Positions 1-16,568 of a stretch of DNA of 64,000 nucleotides are shown here, one piece after another (position 1 is the stretch's first letter; each line of letters opens with the position of its first letter). Below the pieces are notes generated by a model, which was not told where the DNA came from, did no database searches, and saw only the letters and a program-made list of their open reading frames with translations. This stretch comes from Onchocerca volvulus (Eukaryota > Nematoda > Chromadorea > Rhabditida > Onchocercidae). A program made the position numbers and the translations under genes. Location: contig HG738139.1 of assembly GCA_000499405.2 (NCBI GenBank), positions 12,698,898-12,762,897 of the forward strand, in the 5' to 3' direction.

Positions 1-1336
1 AAATTAATCCTCTGACTTTGTTATGAAAGCGGAAGACTAATCGAACTGTCTGAAATTTCCCTCAAGATAGCTGCAGTAGTAATGAAGCTGTTATATTCGG
101 TAAAAACGAACGATTTGCTTGAACGAAAAGCGTAGACATTGAATGTGTGCTCGAAAATCAAATGTCGAAAAACTAACGCAAAAAATGCTTTATTTGTCTC
201 AAGTGTGTTTAAATATTAAGGATGACGTTTTATAAAATTTAATTTATAATGCGAAATTCGCAAAATTTTTTGTATATGTCTTTTTTTATAACTTTTTTTA
301 CATACAAGATAATTGAAGCAACAATAAAATTGCATTCATTTGCTTCTTTCAGAGCTAATGTAGGAATTTTTAATTGCAACTGTAAAAGCGTTAAAGTGAT
401 CGTAAAATCACAAGTTTACGATTATAGAATTAAAACCCATAATTGATCAATAAATTATTTAGTGTTTTGTAAATTCTGCAAGATGAAGTTGGCATAACTA
501 TTAGAACAATAAAAATTGCAGGATAAGAAATTATCTTCAAAATTTCAAAGTTTTAATAGATTTTAAAAAGCGAAAGGGAAGAAGAAAATATGAACAAGTT
601 ATGATACGAATGATAGCTTGAAATGATAGCTCCGAGGTAATTAATAATTCACAAATAGCTAAGATATTGACAAATATCAAAGAAACAAACATTTTTTAAA
701 AGGGCAAGTTTTTTCTTCTTTTCTTTGCATAAAAGATATTTTTCATGAAAAAAAATTTTTTAATTTTAGAGTAAATATTTCATCATTAGGAGGGATGGGT
801 GGATAAAGAGTACTGAAGAGAAGAATGAGAAAAGTGAAAAGATTTTCCGAGAAGATGGATAGATGTTTTCCTTCTTTAGAGTACTTGGCTGATTTAACTT
901 TTTCAAGACGAAATTGGAATGTGGCAAAACTGGAAATGGGTTCGGAAAAAAGTAAGAACGAGAAAAATTTGTGAGCAAAATTCAACCCATTCTTTTAGAA
1001 ATACGATATTCAAACGGTCAAATTAAATAAGAAAGGTGGGAGTGTAACTTCTGAATATAGATAACTTTAGACAGGTAATTACCAAATAGTCCGGAATAGA
1101 CCGAAAAAGAGAGATGATAATTTGAAGAGGTGTGGTAAGTTTGTTAGAGTTGGTTGATTGCGTACTTAAATGATGCGACAACGCTTGGATGGTATTCATT
1201 TCGTTGTCACATATTTTCTTTCCTTTTCGGAAGGAAAGAAGAGGCTTTTATTTTGCGTGCGTGTGTGTGGAAAATTTTGTCCAGTTTTTCTGTCAAAACA
1301 CTCAAAAAAAGACAAAAAGTTTTTTAATCAAACGAA
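1..1336. other. Upstream region of the collagen gene, no gene seen
   Basis: AT-rich sequence with no exon that I can support. The stretch 743-985 is open on the minus strand only because the plus strand is purine-rich there. The promoter of the collagen at 1337 presumably lies here, but I see no clear TATA box or trans-splice acceptor. Confidence 0.5.
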
Positions 1337-3718
<2,382 letters not shown>

Positions 3719-3861
3719 AGAAAATAAGCAACTTTATCATTTCCTCATATCTAATCATACTGCCTTATTGCAGTTACCACTGTTGTTAACCTTGTTATCA
3801 CTATATCATCAGAAATTAACATTCAGCAAATTGATATGATGATAAAAAATCTTCATTTTAT

Positions 3862-3883
3862 AATAAATTTACATTGCAATAAA
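3862..3883 (+). terminator. Polyadenylation signals of the collagen gene
   Basis: Two AATAAA hexamers (3862-3867 and 3878-3883) lie about 145-165 bases after the collagen stop codon, in the expected place for 3' end formation. Confidence 0.6.
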
Positions 3884-5940
3884 AGCAAATTTAAAAAAAA
3901 AAAAGAATTTTCGACTTTGTAACATTTTATTTTAAAAAAATGTAAAAAATTTACAAATTCAAATTTTTAATTAAAATAGTGAATTTTTCCAAGAGAATCT
4001 TTCTTTTATTCGCCATATTTAGATGTAATAAAAAGAAATTTAAAATTTGAACTTGCGATATTACTATTAACTATGAAGAATTTACATTTTCAATTTCTTA
4101 AATTAAGGTAGTAAATTTTCAAGCTTTTGTTTCATTTTATTTTCTTCTCGACAACAATAAAATTAACTTAAAGTATGTAAGATTAGTTGGTTTGAATCCA
4201 GAAGAAAAACATATTTCATTATTGTTCTTTGTAGGTTTATCAAATTATTTTTTTGCGAAAACTATAGCTATTGTAAAATTGTACGTCAACATGATTGTAA
4301 TGTTACGTGAAAAAAAAAAAAAAGCTTTTAAACTTTTTTGATTATAACATACAAATAAACAAATATATAAAAGTTGTATTGGTGTCATGGTTTTGTATCG
4401 CTGAATTTTGCATAATATAACATAAATTTATCAGGAGAGAGAAAGAATTAATGATAAGAATGAAAATTACATTGATATTTATTTCATACCTCTCTCCATT
4501 CATCATCATTTTAATTAATTATTTCAGTTATCATTACTACTTTGTAAAAATAACTTACTTAGTTAAAATTTCAGAACTTAAAAATTCCATTAGCAATTAT
4601 TTTAATTAGTTATTTCTATCGCTATGATAAAAATTCATTTGATCATTGTAGGATTTCAAAATTTTATTTCATTTTAAACAGTTCACAAATTTGTTTAAAT
4701 GAAAAAAAAAAAAAACAACATCGAGGTCTAAAATTTATACTAAGAAATAATGCTAACAAAATGGCCTAACTTATCATTCCATATCGTATCATTTCGAATT
4801 GAAGAATTCAATAACTGCATTTTATTTGAAATAATCTTTGCATAGTTTTTTTCCGGGGAAAATTTTTCGGAAATGCGTAACTGTTCCAGAAAAATTTCTT
4901 GATCAGGAAAATTTCCGGACTGCCTTCTGCACATGATTTTGTAATGAATCTTTACAGCATTTTAAATAATTGTCAGAGATTAAGTCAATTTTTAACTTAC
5001 AATGTGAAATTTGCATAAACTAAAACAATACTTTCAAAAGTTTTTACTTTTTAGCAAAAATTATTTGACTGTTTCGAAAATTTTCTTTGATATATGATCC
5101 ATGCAAGGAATGATAGCCAATGTTCGCTGATAATATCAATTCCTTATGTCATTCCATTTTGAAATATTACAAAAATTAAAAAAATAAAAAACTTTCTCTG
5201 CTAAGTTTTTGATTTTTGATTAAACATTATCAACAAAAAAAAAAAAAAAAAAAAAAGAACATTAGAAAATGTCAGCTTTGAATAATTTATTAGAAAAATG
5301 AATTCAGTAAATTCCAAAGCGAAAAGTTTTATTTGTAATTGTGAGATTTCAATTACTTTTATCAACAATAAATTTAATTTGAATTTAATTACAGACGAAA
5401 ATTTTAATCTTTCATGAGAATATTGTATATGAATCTCAGACGAATGAAAAATTGACACATTTTTGAATCATGTTAAATATCGTCGACATTTTCTGCAATT
5501 TATCATGAGTGTTTTGAAAATTTCGAATTATTTCAAGAATTGATTGATTTTTAGAAATTTTACACAATTTCAAGCAAATAATAACTCAAAATTTTACATA
5601 TTATTAGCATCTATGGCTATCATCCATCAATGTAACATTGTGATTCTGAATTATTTCTACAAGCATAAATCTGAATACAATAATATTCTTGTTGATGATA
5701 TTCGCAATGAATCGTAATTTTGAATAATTAATTTTGTCAACTTAGAATATTTATTTCTGTCGCAGTTCATTTAAACAAATAGTAATGCATTTAACGATTT
5801 CATGTTTGATTTGATACGATAGTCAAAATAGATGTAAAAGTGAAGAAAATTAATTTATTCATTCGATATAAATATGACAGATATTCGTAATATATCTATT
5901 CATAATTTTTCGCAAATTAAATGCAATTTTATATTTTTTC
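3884..5940. other. Intergenic region, no supported gene
   Basis: AT-rich DNA with several A tracts (for example 5236-5256). A 64-codon open frame with an ATG on the minus strand (4740-4934) has a mixed amino-acid composition, but I see no splice partner or family match, so it is not called. Confidence 0.5.
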
Positions 5941-8900
5941 TTATCTAAAAAAGCAAAATAAGAAAATGGACAATATCACGGAAGCCATTATTAACATCAT
6001 TGGTAGGTAACCGATTCCAGCTTGAATACAACGCTCGGTACAATAGAATAATTCTGCGACCTGAAATTAATCAAAATTTAAAATTAAAAAAAAGGAAAAA
6101 TCTATGATTACGAAATTTCCATCCAGCAAATAAACTATTATATTGTATGAGTTTCAGAAATCAGAAATATTGTACTTGCAGATTGTAATCCGAAAAACAT
6201 GATAGATGTGTGATTCGTTGAAAAAAAAAAAAAAAAGTAGTTTACGAAGTTTTTCTCAAAGTCATATCAATAAAATGATTCATTATTCCTGATTCTGCTT
6301 TCTTTTATGAAAAATTCTCCGGAATTTTTCATAAAAAGAGAGGGAGAAAAAAAAAAACGATAATTTATCAATCGTATCATATAATTTTTGTCTGCTTATT
6401 TCTTTGTTTTTAAAACTTAGTCACCTTTATTTGCCGATCTTATCTTTCAATTAGTCTTTTCAGTTATCATTTTTTCGGAATGTATTTTCTTACTTAAAAA
6501 TTAATTGTGAAATACGCTACGCAACAGTAGACGTTCCACTTTCATTACCACTTTTTAATGGAAAAAATAATTGCTACCAACATGCTCAATTTTTATTATA
6601 ATTTACAAAATAAATTTAATTTTCAGGAAGCTATATAAAGTTCTAATTGCTATACGTAAGTATAAATCTCAGGAAATATTTGCGGAATCGGAAGATTCTT
6701 AAAAAAAAAAATGTAAATTTGAAGTTGTATCATCAAAGAAGGATTGATAAAATAAATTAATAAAATTTTTAACTGCAAACTTCTAGCTCATATTTTATAA
6801 AAATTTAAATTTTGAATTTATATTTTTTAACAATAAGCTTCATTCAAATCCAAGATTTCTCGTCTAATGCAATGAATTTCATGGATAACCAGAAGTATAG
6901 ATTTTTAATATTTATCAGAATATAATATCATAAAAGATCAAAAAATTTTGTCTTAATTGCATAAATATCAATACCTAATAAAATCAACAATATTTTTAGC
7001 TGACAAATTATTTATTCGTAAAACAGAAATTAAATAATGTAAAAAAGAAAATTAAGGAAAAAAGATAAATTAATTTTGGCGGAATGTAAAAATTATTGAT
7101 TTCATCAAATTAATTTCAGACATTTTTCAAATTGCAGTAATTTTTTTTTTCCTTCCAAAAATCATAAACTTAAAACCTTTCTTGACAAATGAGAATGAAT
7201 GAGAAACTTATTAAAGTTATTGTATCAAAAAACTGCATAAATTTATAGATATCTACTTAAAATCAATTTAATTTACATAAATCAGAATTTATAAACAAAA
7301 AAAATTTTCCATAAAAAAAGAGTACCTACTTTTCTGATTTCACGTATTTCATCATCTGAACATCCGATACTTTTACGCAATATCTGTAAATGAAAAGTAA
7401 TTAAATTTAGATGAAAAACGTGGAATTTTTTTTTTTCTGACTGAAATTTTTTTTCACAATATCAAACTTTCGTTCAAAAACTTATCAATTTTTTTAGCTC
7501 TATCAAAAATGCTTTCGTTTCAGATAAATGTGATAATTTGATTGTGAATTTCGTAGTATGGTTGATAATTACTAGTTTTTCAAATTTGACTACGTCGAGT
7601 TTAAAGTGTTACCAAGAAACACTAAAATACATCATTTCTTGCTTATTTCTGAAAAAAATTAATGAAGGTGTGTTATCGCTAAATTTAATTTCATTCTTCT
7701 AAAATGTTGACATTAAATGACAAAAAATTTGAAAAATAATTTAGATTTGAAAAAACATGGAACTATCGAAAGTTAATTGTCATTTTTGCATAATTTTTAA
7801 AAGTATGATGAACATAAATAATAATAAATTATGAAAAATAGTATAGTCAAAGAGAAAAAAAAATAAAAAAGAAAAAATTCATGATTTTATCAAATGCCAT
7901 TTATGAAGAAGATAAAAAAAAAAAAGATGAAAAAATTATAATGGAATAATTTATACAAAAATTATCTGGGATATAAATAAATTCATTTTTAAATGTAAAA
8001 TTTTGCGAAATTTCTATAAAATAATATTGTCACATTACTCTCAGCATTCTTGGCATTCAAAATTGGAATTCAGAAGTTTTTTTTTTTTTTTTTTTTTTTA
8101 TTGCCGGCATTATCGAGTTTATAGCAATCAGTAGAATATAATAAATCGCCCCGAAAAAATTGAATAATTAAATAATTAAAACAAAATAGTTAAATTTTAA
8201 GTATTACTACAACTATTACTACATATTTTGAGATGAGAAAGTATTATGGAAGAGAAAAAAAAAAGTTGATAAAACATCTTTTTTGCAATTATTTCCATTA
8301 TGATCATTTCCATTAACATAAAATCATGAATTAAGCCCCGTGGGGTATTTATTAAATAGAACTGTCAAAATTTTTGTTCCACTTTGTAATTACTTTTCTA
8401 CAAATTTTGTTTTATCAATTTTCCAATGTTTGATAAAAATGATCGAAAAATTTTTGATTAAAAAAACAATTTACGATTTCTATAAAGCATAAGAAAAAAA
8501 AAAAAAAAAAACTGGAAAGATTGTTATTGTCGAATGAAAAAAAGTTGTTGTGAAAGAAAGAAAAAAAAAATGAAAAGAACAAAAAGGTAAAGGTCATTGT
8601 AATAAAAACAATTCGCAAAGTAGCGATGTGACGGGTTCGTCAATTTTTGGAAATATTTTGAAAAGTTTAAGGATTTTTATGCTTTTTTTACATAGGTATG
8701 CTTCAGGGGAAATGATAAATGGATTTTTTATCTGCGAATTTAATGCGTTATTGTAGACCGAAATTTCTGTTATTTTTTTTTTTTTTTGATCTGAAAAAAT
8801 TTCTGATTCTTGAAAAAATATTTAAAAGCCTAAGGGTTTGTGTGCTTGTTTATATAGTTATACTTCGGATTGGAAACAGGTTTGCTTCGAATAGATTCTG

Positions 8901-10035
8901 AATCTACGAATTTAATGTAATTGTAGATTGAAATTTCTGTTTTTGTTTTTTTTTCTTTTTTATTTTGACTTGAAAAAAAAATGAAATCAATTAGTGAATT
9001 TGCAAATTCATTGATTCGTTGAGAAAAATTTAACAACAAAATTTCTAAGTATTTTGCACTGTAATTTTTCCGCTTAATTAAAGTTGAAATGAGTTTTTTT
9101 TTTTTAGCAAATAAGATAGTTTATAAAAATTCTTTCTTCTCAATATATACGAGAAAAAAATACGAGTTAATAAGTATGTTGGTCAGTTTAGTGACCATTT
9201 CATTTGGTCAATTGACGAAAATTGTCTCGAAACAATAATTGTCTTATTTTTGCTGAACAAACATAATTCCAAAAAAGCCCATCTCATATTTCAAAAAATT
9301 TGAAACTTACAAGAAGCATTCGGCGCCATTCTTGTGGTTCCTGATATCCGAATGTCTTATCAGTTAATGGTATCAACCCGCAGGTTGCATTCATTTCACC
9401 ACCAACCCACATGCATGCAACTTGCAAATGATAATTGCTACTATTATGAAGCAAATAACCACTACTTCGATATTCGGTGCATAGATAATCACGATATCGT
9501 AATGAATGACGAAGTTTAGTATTTCTAAAAAAAAAATCGAAAATGACTATTTTAATTTAATTAATTTTTAATTTCATTCTAATTTACTTTTTATCTTTTT
9601 ATCAGCATTTTTCACAATTCTGTTTGACGAGAAAACACGCGGCAAAAAAAAAAGTATAAATTTTTCAAAACGAACTCAATAATATAGCCATCTTCACGTG
9701 CCACGTTACCTAATTCTATCAGATTCTGAACATGTTCACGTAATTCGAACCAACGAATACGATCTGCTTCCGAACATCGTAAATAATGTGTACAGTCCAT
9801 ATATAATGAAGCACCTAATGAATTGAAATTTTTAAAATTAAACTTTCAATTAAGCATCAATTAACTGTTTAACAACAAAGATCGCAATTTTTTAATTTTC
9901 AATAAAAATTTTTTTTCTTTTTAAACGAAAAATAAATTGTGTAAATTATATTTTTAACACAACCGAACCAAATAGACCAAGTCGACCGATTACTACTCGA
10001 CATAAGCCAAGTAGAAGAAACCAAGCTACTAACAT
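5941..10035 (-). CDS. Unrecognised type I membrane protein, cysteine-rich ectodomain, 5 exons, 197 aa
   Basis: Model in transcription order: 9969-10035, 9676-9814, 9311-9524, 7330-7383, 5941-6060. All junctions keep phase and the coding total is 594 bases. The protein starts MLVAWFLLLGL, a good signal peptide, and ends in one hydrophobic segment (about 177-196) closed by a single Arg before the stop. The ectodomain has eight cysteines (30, 36, 84, 106, 117, 148, 165, 169) and two N-glycosylation sequons (N96-S-S, N114-A-T). The cysteine count suggests disulphide bonding at the cell surface or in the secretory lumen. I do not recognise the family. Two donors are the unusual GTTCGG and GTTCGT (introns 1 and 2); GTTCGT is also used in the formin gene of this window. 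Introns 3 and 4 are about 1.9 and 1.3 kb. The intron 1 and 2 junctions are the weakest part of the model. Confidence 0.68.
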
Positions 10036-11862
10036 GAATGTAATAGTATAAAATGATTAAACTTTATCTCTATCAATTTCTTTTAATAGTGTAATTAAAA
10101 TAATATTCAAATTTTTTAACTTTCTACTTTGATGCATTTCAAATTCAAGAAATTTGCATTTCGATATTGACTGGAAAAATTTAAGTGAAATATTACCATT
10201 CACTGGACAACATCAAGAGAATTTAAATATGGTAAATTTCGATCTTTTGTAAAATGATTCTTATGGTATAGCGGGAATTTTGGATATTACTCAAGTAAAG
10301 AGGATAGCATCGGTATTTTTTTTTACTCATTATTATCGAAATGTTTCAGAATCAAACAATACTCCTAATATTTCTATATTCATTTAATATATAAGAAATA
10401 AAATTATGACAGAATTATTAATACGATCTATCAAGTAAGCTTTAAGCATATTTGTCTATCGAAAGAAATTAATCAAAAGATAAATTTAAACAAGTGAATT
10501 TTGCTAAAACTTCCAAATTTTTGAAACGATTCATCTTCTTCAGTAGGAAATATCGGTAAAACCGAGACATTTTATATTAATATAATGGGATAATCGAAGT
10601 ATTTGTATATAGAAATTTGTAACATTTTCTAGTCAAATGAAACATTTAGCCATATCTTATCCTTTAGCTGATACGAAAATCTTTATTTCTTCATCTTCCG
10701 ATTTGCATCAGATATTGAACATCCTTATCCACCAGCCTATTAGTCTAATTATCGGTATTATCAATTACTTGATTTTAGTGGTAAATATAAGCTAATTCTT
10801 TATTAAGCATATTAAAATTTACTCCATCCTGTTTTGATGCTACTAGGATCATACGAACATTGCGATGAAAGTAGACAGTACATTTTATCAATATGTCACA
10901 TATTCACAAGTCACGAACAAGAATAATAACAACAACTACGATTGCACGACAGTTAACAATGAGCTGCAAAAACTTCATTTTAAATAGAAGTTTCCAAAAT
11001 ATTTTTTTTCCCGGAACATTTTCATTGCAAAATAACCCACAATTTAATGACATCATAAATATCCCAATTCAAAGAAACAGTAAATTTCGCTTCAAAATGA
11101 TTCCACCTTGTTCAATTTTCCAATAGATAAAATGAAATGAAAAAAAAAAAAACACGTATATTAAAAATAATTTGTAAAGAAGTAAGCAAAAATGAAGCAT
11201 GTATAATCAAAAAGTTGCCTATTTTCATCTTATTTCCTGGAAACGGGATAGGATAAAACATTGTTATGCAAAAATAACAAGAATGGAAGCAGAAAGTGAA
11301 AGTATCTGCATCAATCGGATTGAATCTAAGAAAAAAGATGAAGAGCAAAAGACATCTACAACTATGGATGATGAAGGATGAGAAAAAATTTATAAGGGAG
11401 CTAGGAATGTCGAGAAAAATCGGAAGTTCAAGATGACCATAAAAAAATCATACTAACGACAAATTAAAAAGCAAATGTGCGAAATCTTTAATAAAGAGCT
11501 AATTAAAAAAAACTTTTACTTTTTTTTCCTAAATTTTGGTAATCTACAGAAAAGAACTGGAATCTTATCCAATTCAAGAGCACCAAATATGCTAGTATTA
11601 AAAAAAAAAGCATATTAATGACTTTTCCTGCCCATCTTTGAAATGAATTATTTCAACTGAACGATTTTACAGCTATGATTTCGGGTAAACCAACTCAATC
11701 GGTCAATAAGCATTCCATTTTTACAAATGATTAAGAAAATTATTACAGAGTAAATAACAATAGCGCTTTTCAATACCTACCTTTCTTATCCAGCATATTC
11801 TTTTAAAGAGGTGATAGTTCGGAGGATAAATATAGAGATTCTCTATATACAAGACATTCACG
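10036..11862. other. Intergenic region between two minus-strand genes
   Basis: No supported gene. Short open segments on the plus strand at about 10133-10223, 10272-10310 and 10663-10744 look partly protein-like, but they cannot be joined in a consistent phase with good splice sites. They may be chance or decayed exons. Confidence 0.4.
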
Positions 11863-14800
11863 TCAAGTTTTTACGATAATGAGAAGAATAAGTAAAATAA
11901 CGATTGTTACAGATAAAATAAATATACAGTACATTTTTTTATCGCTCCGTTGATACCTTTCAGCACGCTGCACATTTGAAAAAGCCGATTTGACTTTCAG
12001 CGCTGCCTGTTCCAAATTATAATCAATTCGATCCAAGACTGTACCCTGATATTAAAAGCAAAAGATTATCAGAATCCCTAAATATTTAATCTGCATAACA
12101 TTTTGATCAACTGCAAGAACTCAATAGAGCTATTGGAAAATTTTCAGTATTTCTGAACTATTACTTAAAAAAAAATTCCACTTCGTAATCGTTTTAAAAA
12201 CTAACATTTTATGACCGATCAGAAGAAATCATTTAAAATCTACAGCTTTTGCTTTGCTTACACTCCAAAAATAATTTAGAAAGTTGGACTACTAAAGATT
12301 ATATATTTCATAAACTATAAAATAGTCCCCAGTACACCAGTCAAATAGCAATTTACTCATTTGTACCTGATCAACAACCATAGAAGCAAGATCCTTGAAT
12401 AAAGAATTTAACTCGACAATCGATTTACTAACACTAATCACATCACGTTCACGTTCTTTTACCATATCAGCATTTTGCAGTAATAGCTGTATTTGTTCCA
12501 TGGTAAGACCTAGAATTTCTAATGTATTGTTAAAATCAAGTTTCTTATTAAAAAATCGGAAAGCAATATGAACAAAGTAGAAAGCATTATTGTCCTAAAT
12601 TTTGATTAGAATTAGAATTACAACAAAATATATAATTAAATTATAAAATAATAATTTAATAACTGAGAAATACGTAAACTACACGATAAAAAAATTAAAA
12701 TTATGCCATATCAATTATTTTCTGTGCGAAAACTCACTAATTAATTACATAATATAATTTAAATAATAAAATAGCAACGTTAGTATTTCGCTTACACGAA
12801 ATCTAGCAGTACAGAATAAACTGGCATATTATCTTATATTTCATAATTACTGTAGAGAAAAATTATTTTTTACAACATTAGAAATATATCACCAAATACT
12901 GAAGAACATATTTACCATCTCGTGATGTATCGATCGGCACATCATCAAGAACTTCGGTATTTACCCAGTCAGTAGATGCGAGAAGATATGAATTGACAGT
13001 TTCTTGACGTGCTTCAATTTGTTTTAAAAATTTTGCCTGACTCGTACGAAAGTCTCCAGCCAAATTACTTAGTGTCAATCGCAATGTTGAAACTACATTT
13101 TCACGTAGCAGTAATTGTTGCGCGCTCTCGATGATATTGGCTTTATCAATAAAACTAAAATATAACGTTGAAAAATGATTAGTAGAAAAAAAAATATCAG
13201 ATATTTCAATGAGGAAAGGGAAAAAACAGTGGACAAAATTACGATGTAAGACCTGCATCACAAAACTATGATCACGTATTGGAACTTGGCTACCATCTGA
13301 TAAACGATCATAAAGTTATGAAATAGGTAATAGCATCATATAAGCTAAATTGTTCAGCACAAGATGTCACTCAAAAGAATGAGTACAAGACGTCACATGG
13401 ATAATGAAACATCGATATCGTTGAAATTTTAAAGTACATAGTACAGAAATTTTTGAATTTAATAGAAAAAAAACAGGAAAAAACCTAATTAAACGCTGGC
13501 AATGAGTAAACATTTCCGTGACTTCATTTGTACTTTTGTCCATCTCTTTTTGGGCTTCAATATCTTCCATGAAACTTGGCTTCGATATGTGATTCTGTTG
13601 CATTTCTCGGATTTGTTTCAAACGTGATCGTATCCTGCAAAATCGACGATAATAAAGAAGAAATATCAGAAGTTTTGCAAAAAATAATTCGATCTCGAAA
13701 TAATATTATCAGAAATGATCAACATTTTGCAGAAATACACGCAATATTTCTAATGCCTAATTCATCTTATGTCAGGCTATCCAAAAAATGTTTCATTGCT
13801 AAATAAATAATGATAGGAATGACCGAAATAAATATATTAAAAAAACATCAAATCAATTCCTTCCCATTTTGTTTTTGTTTATAATTGTTTAAGTTAGGTC
13901 AATTTAATAATTTTTGATCAGGATGATTCATATGTAAATATACAGTGACTTTCAGCATATTTTTCATTTTTTTAAATTTTAATGATTTGATTATTGATTT
14001 TTTTGAATTGAGGAAAAATTCATTCACCTCGTAAGTTCATATTGTGCTTCATCAAGATAATTGACCCATTCCGGTGGGACACGACCGGAACTTGAGATTT
14101 GAGCTGTTTCGGTTTCTTCATCCAAAGCAACCAACGACATTTTCTCGTCTGAAATATTCGTAATTACGTTTCTATAACACAGGATTTTCATTAAATTCTA
14201 AAAATTTTTATTTAGACGAAATGAAAAAATGTAGGTAAAAATGTAGGTAACATTACATATTGTTTTAGCTGGTCTAGGTAAACAGTCAGATTTGTACTTT
14301 TAAACAAAATTTAATTCTCCGATGAATTACCATACACTCTGTCTTCCATTAAGACTCTAGATATCGCTCTATGCATTAAAGATGCTATTTTCAGGCTCCT
14401 AATCTTTTTTTTTCATGCTTGGCTATATAATACCCTTTCTTCCTGAACTAACTGATAAACCTTCTACGATATCCCAACTTTCCAGCATTTTATCTTTTTA
14501 TGATTTGTAGTGTTATCATTCATATCGATGGGTTTTTTCATTGAACGGAACATATTCTTTCAATTTGATAATTTTGATTATAGTAACCTCTTTCCGCACG
14601 CTAATTTTTAGCTCTTCCAATGTTCAACATTATGAAAAACTTCTTTCAGATTATATAATGATAAAGTATACAGAAAAGCAAACAATTCATAGAATCATGT
14701 TGCTGGTCATACATTTATCCAGGTGAATCAAACATACAAAACATTTTTTCAAAATCACGATGCTCATCGAATTAGTTGCATTCAATAGCGGAAAAAAATC

Positions 14801-15012
14801 AATGCTTTAACCTGTCTAATTTTTTTTCCACCTACAATTCTCTAAACTAAAATTAAAGTTTATTAAAAGTGGAAACGGTATTAACTAGTCATACCTGTGA
14901 TATTATTAGCAAAGACGAATTTGTTGTGGAATGCATTATTTCGAAGAAGAATGAATACTTCGGTAAGATTACGCACTGAACCCGTTGGCGGTAGTACACT
15001 AAGTGTTCCCAT
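11863..15012 (-). CDS. syx-16: Syntaxin-16, late Golgi/endosome t-SNARE, 6 exons, 317 aa
   Basis: Qa-SNARE that mediates fusion of endosome-derived vesicles with the trans-Golgi network. Exons in order: 14895-15012, 14028-14148, 13485-13634, 12916-13154, 12367-12509, 11863-12045; all phases agree and the total is 954 bases. The N-terminus carries the family segments TEVFILLRNNAF and RVPPEWVNYLDEAQYEL, then a Habc-like helical region with MFTHCQRLI. The SNARE motif spans exons 5 and 6 (KERERDVISVSKSIVELNSL to VVDQ|GTVLDRIDYNLEQA). The central-layer Gln is Q257, the last codon of exon 5. A C-terminal anchor (about 296-314) is followed by VKT. The length is close to human STX16 (about 325 aa). 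The motif order matches STX16 rather than plasma-membrane syntaxins, so the orthology is firm. Confidence 0.95.
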
Positions 15013-15779
15013 TGTTTGAATAGAAAATTAAATTTAAAATTTCGTTTCAAGAACGAATGGCGCTGTCAATATTTCGATAGAAGATCGTTCTCCTAAAATT
15101 AGCATTGAAATTTCCAACTTTTTCATGAAAATCTGATATAAGAGAATCATACTGAAAGTCCAAAAAGCATTCTTTATTTTATGAAATGCCAATTCTCATT
15201 ATCTCATTATTTCCACATTATGTCAATACATACCATCATTAAAACGTTATCAGCTTATCAGTCCCTATTGTCAGTTCATTTATTATTTACTTTCCATACC
15301 AGCCATTTTTATCTCTATAAACTTAATCATTCTAATCGCACTCTCTTCGAAAATTTGAACATTCGCTAATATTTCTCATATCTGATCTTATGACTTAAAT
15401 TTCTTTTCCCTTTTTATTCTTACTTTTTTCCAATCTAAAATTTGCCGGAATGTTTTGATACTATTACATGATGGGAGATTGAAAAAGTACCGATCGATTT
15501 CTATAATACTCTCAATGGATTTACTGGATCAAACTTCCATTTCGAATCTCTGAATACAATCAGAAAGGAAGGAAAATAGGATAAAGGATAGACTTACACT
15601 TGAATATATTTCTCGATCAATTTTACATTTCGCGGAACAGCTGAAATATTGCATCATTTAAATTATGTTTTAATGTTTCGAAAGTAAAAAAATTTCAATA
15701 ATGCTGCTACTAAATGCAACGGAAATTCGACAAATTCTGAGATATTCGAAGAACATGAAAACGTCTGGGTAAACTACAA

Positions 15780-16034
15780 TGATATGGATGACATGAAAAT
15801 GTACAGATGACCTAAGATGATATGGATGAAATAGAAATGTCCGGATGACCTGAGATAATATAGATGATATGAAAATGTCCGGATGATATAAAATGTCCGG
15901 GCGATCTAAAGTGATATGGATGATATGAAAATGTCCAAATGATTTAAGATGATTTGGATGACATGAAAATTTCTGATGCTTTGAGATGATATGGGTGACA
16001 TGAAAATTTCCGGGTGACTTAAGATGATATGGAT
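15780..16034. repeat. Minisatellite, about 38-bp unit, 6-7 diverged copies
   Basis: The unit reads roughly GATGATATGGATGACATGAAAATGTCCGGATGACCTAA with substitutions and small indels between copies. It sits upstream of the minus-strand syntaxin-16 gene. Confidence 0.85.
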
Positions 16035-16529
16035 TCTCGTATCAACGCTATTGACAATCCAGATCCACTAAATCACCCAAATAAAGACCAAAGCTAGCTT
16101 ATTAGCTCACCATTCCGGACAGTTTTGTTAAATCCATTAACTTTGCAGCACCTCTTTCGTTAATCGATGGTACGGAGATTCTATATTATATAATTTAGAA
16201 TCTCGAAATGTTTTCCTGTCTTGAATATTGTAGGTTATTGTGTGTTAATTTCTTAGCATTAGATCAACTGAATTATAATATACAATTTTTATGATTTTTT
16301 TTAAAAATCACATTAAACTGCCACAATTACTTACATCAAATAATTACCGAGCGATAAAAGTGATTTCATCAATTTTGGATCGTTTAGAATTAAAAGAAAG
16401 GAAAAAAAAATCGTTGTAGGAAAGTCATTTTTCCCCAAATCATGATAAATTTCGATTAAATTGATTTACAATTAAATTCTCGAAAAATTTTGGACATCGT
16501 AAAAAGTTTCATTGTCGTCTACTTCTCTA

Positions 16530-16568
<39 letters not shown>

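Noticed and set aside
743..985. 80-codon minus-strand frame
   Set aside because: Low complexity (Phe, Leu, Ser) from a purine-rich plus strand; no splice sites or family features.
4171..4205. tRNA-like GGTTTGAATCC sequence
   Set aside because: No A box or cloverleaf could be drawn around it.
4740..4934. 64-codon minus-strand frame with a balanced composition
   Set aside because: No partner exons, no family match, and the length is within chance for this region. Worth testing only if transcripts appear.
10133..10744. Several short protein-like segments on the plus strand
   Set aside because: They could not be joined in consistent phase with acceptable splice sites.
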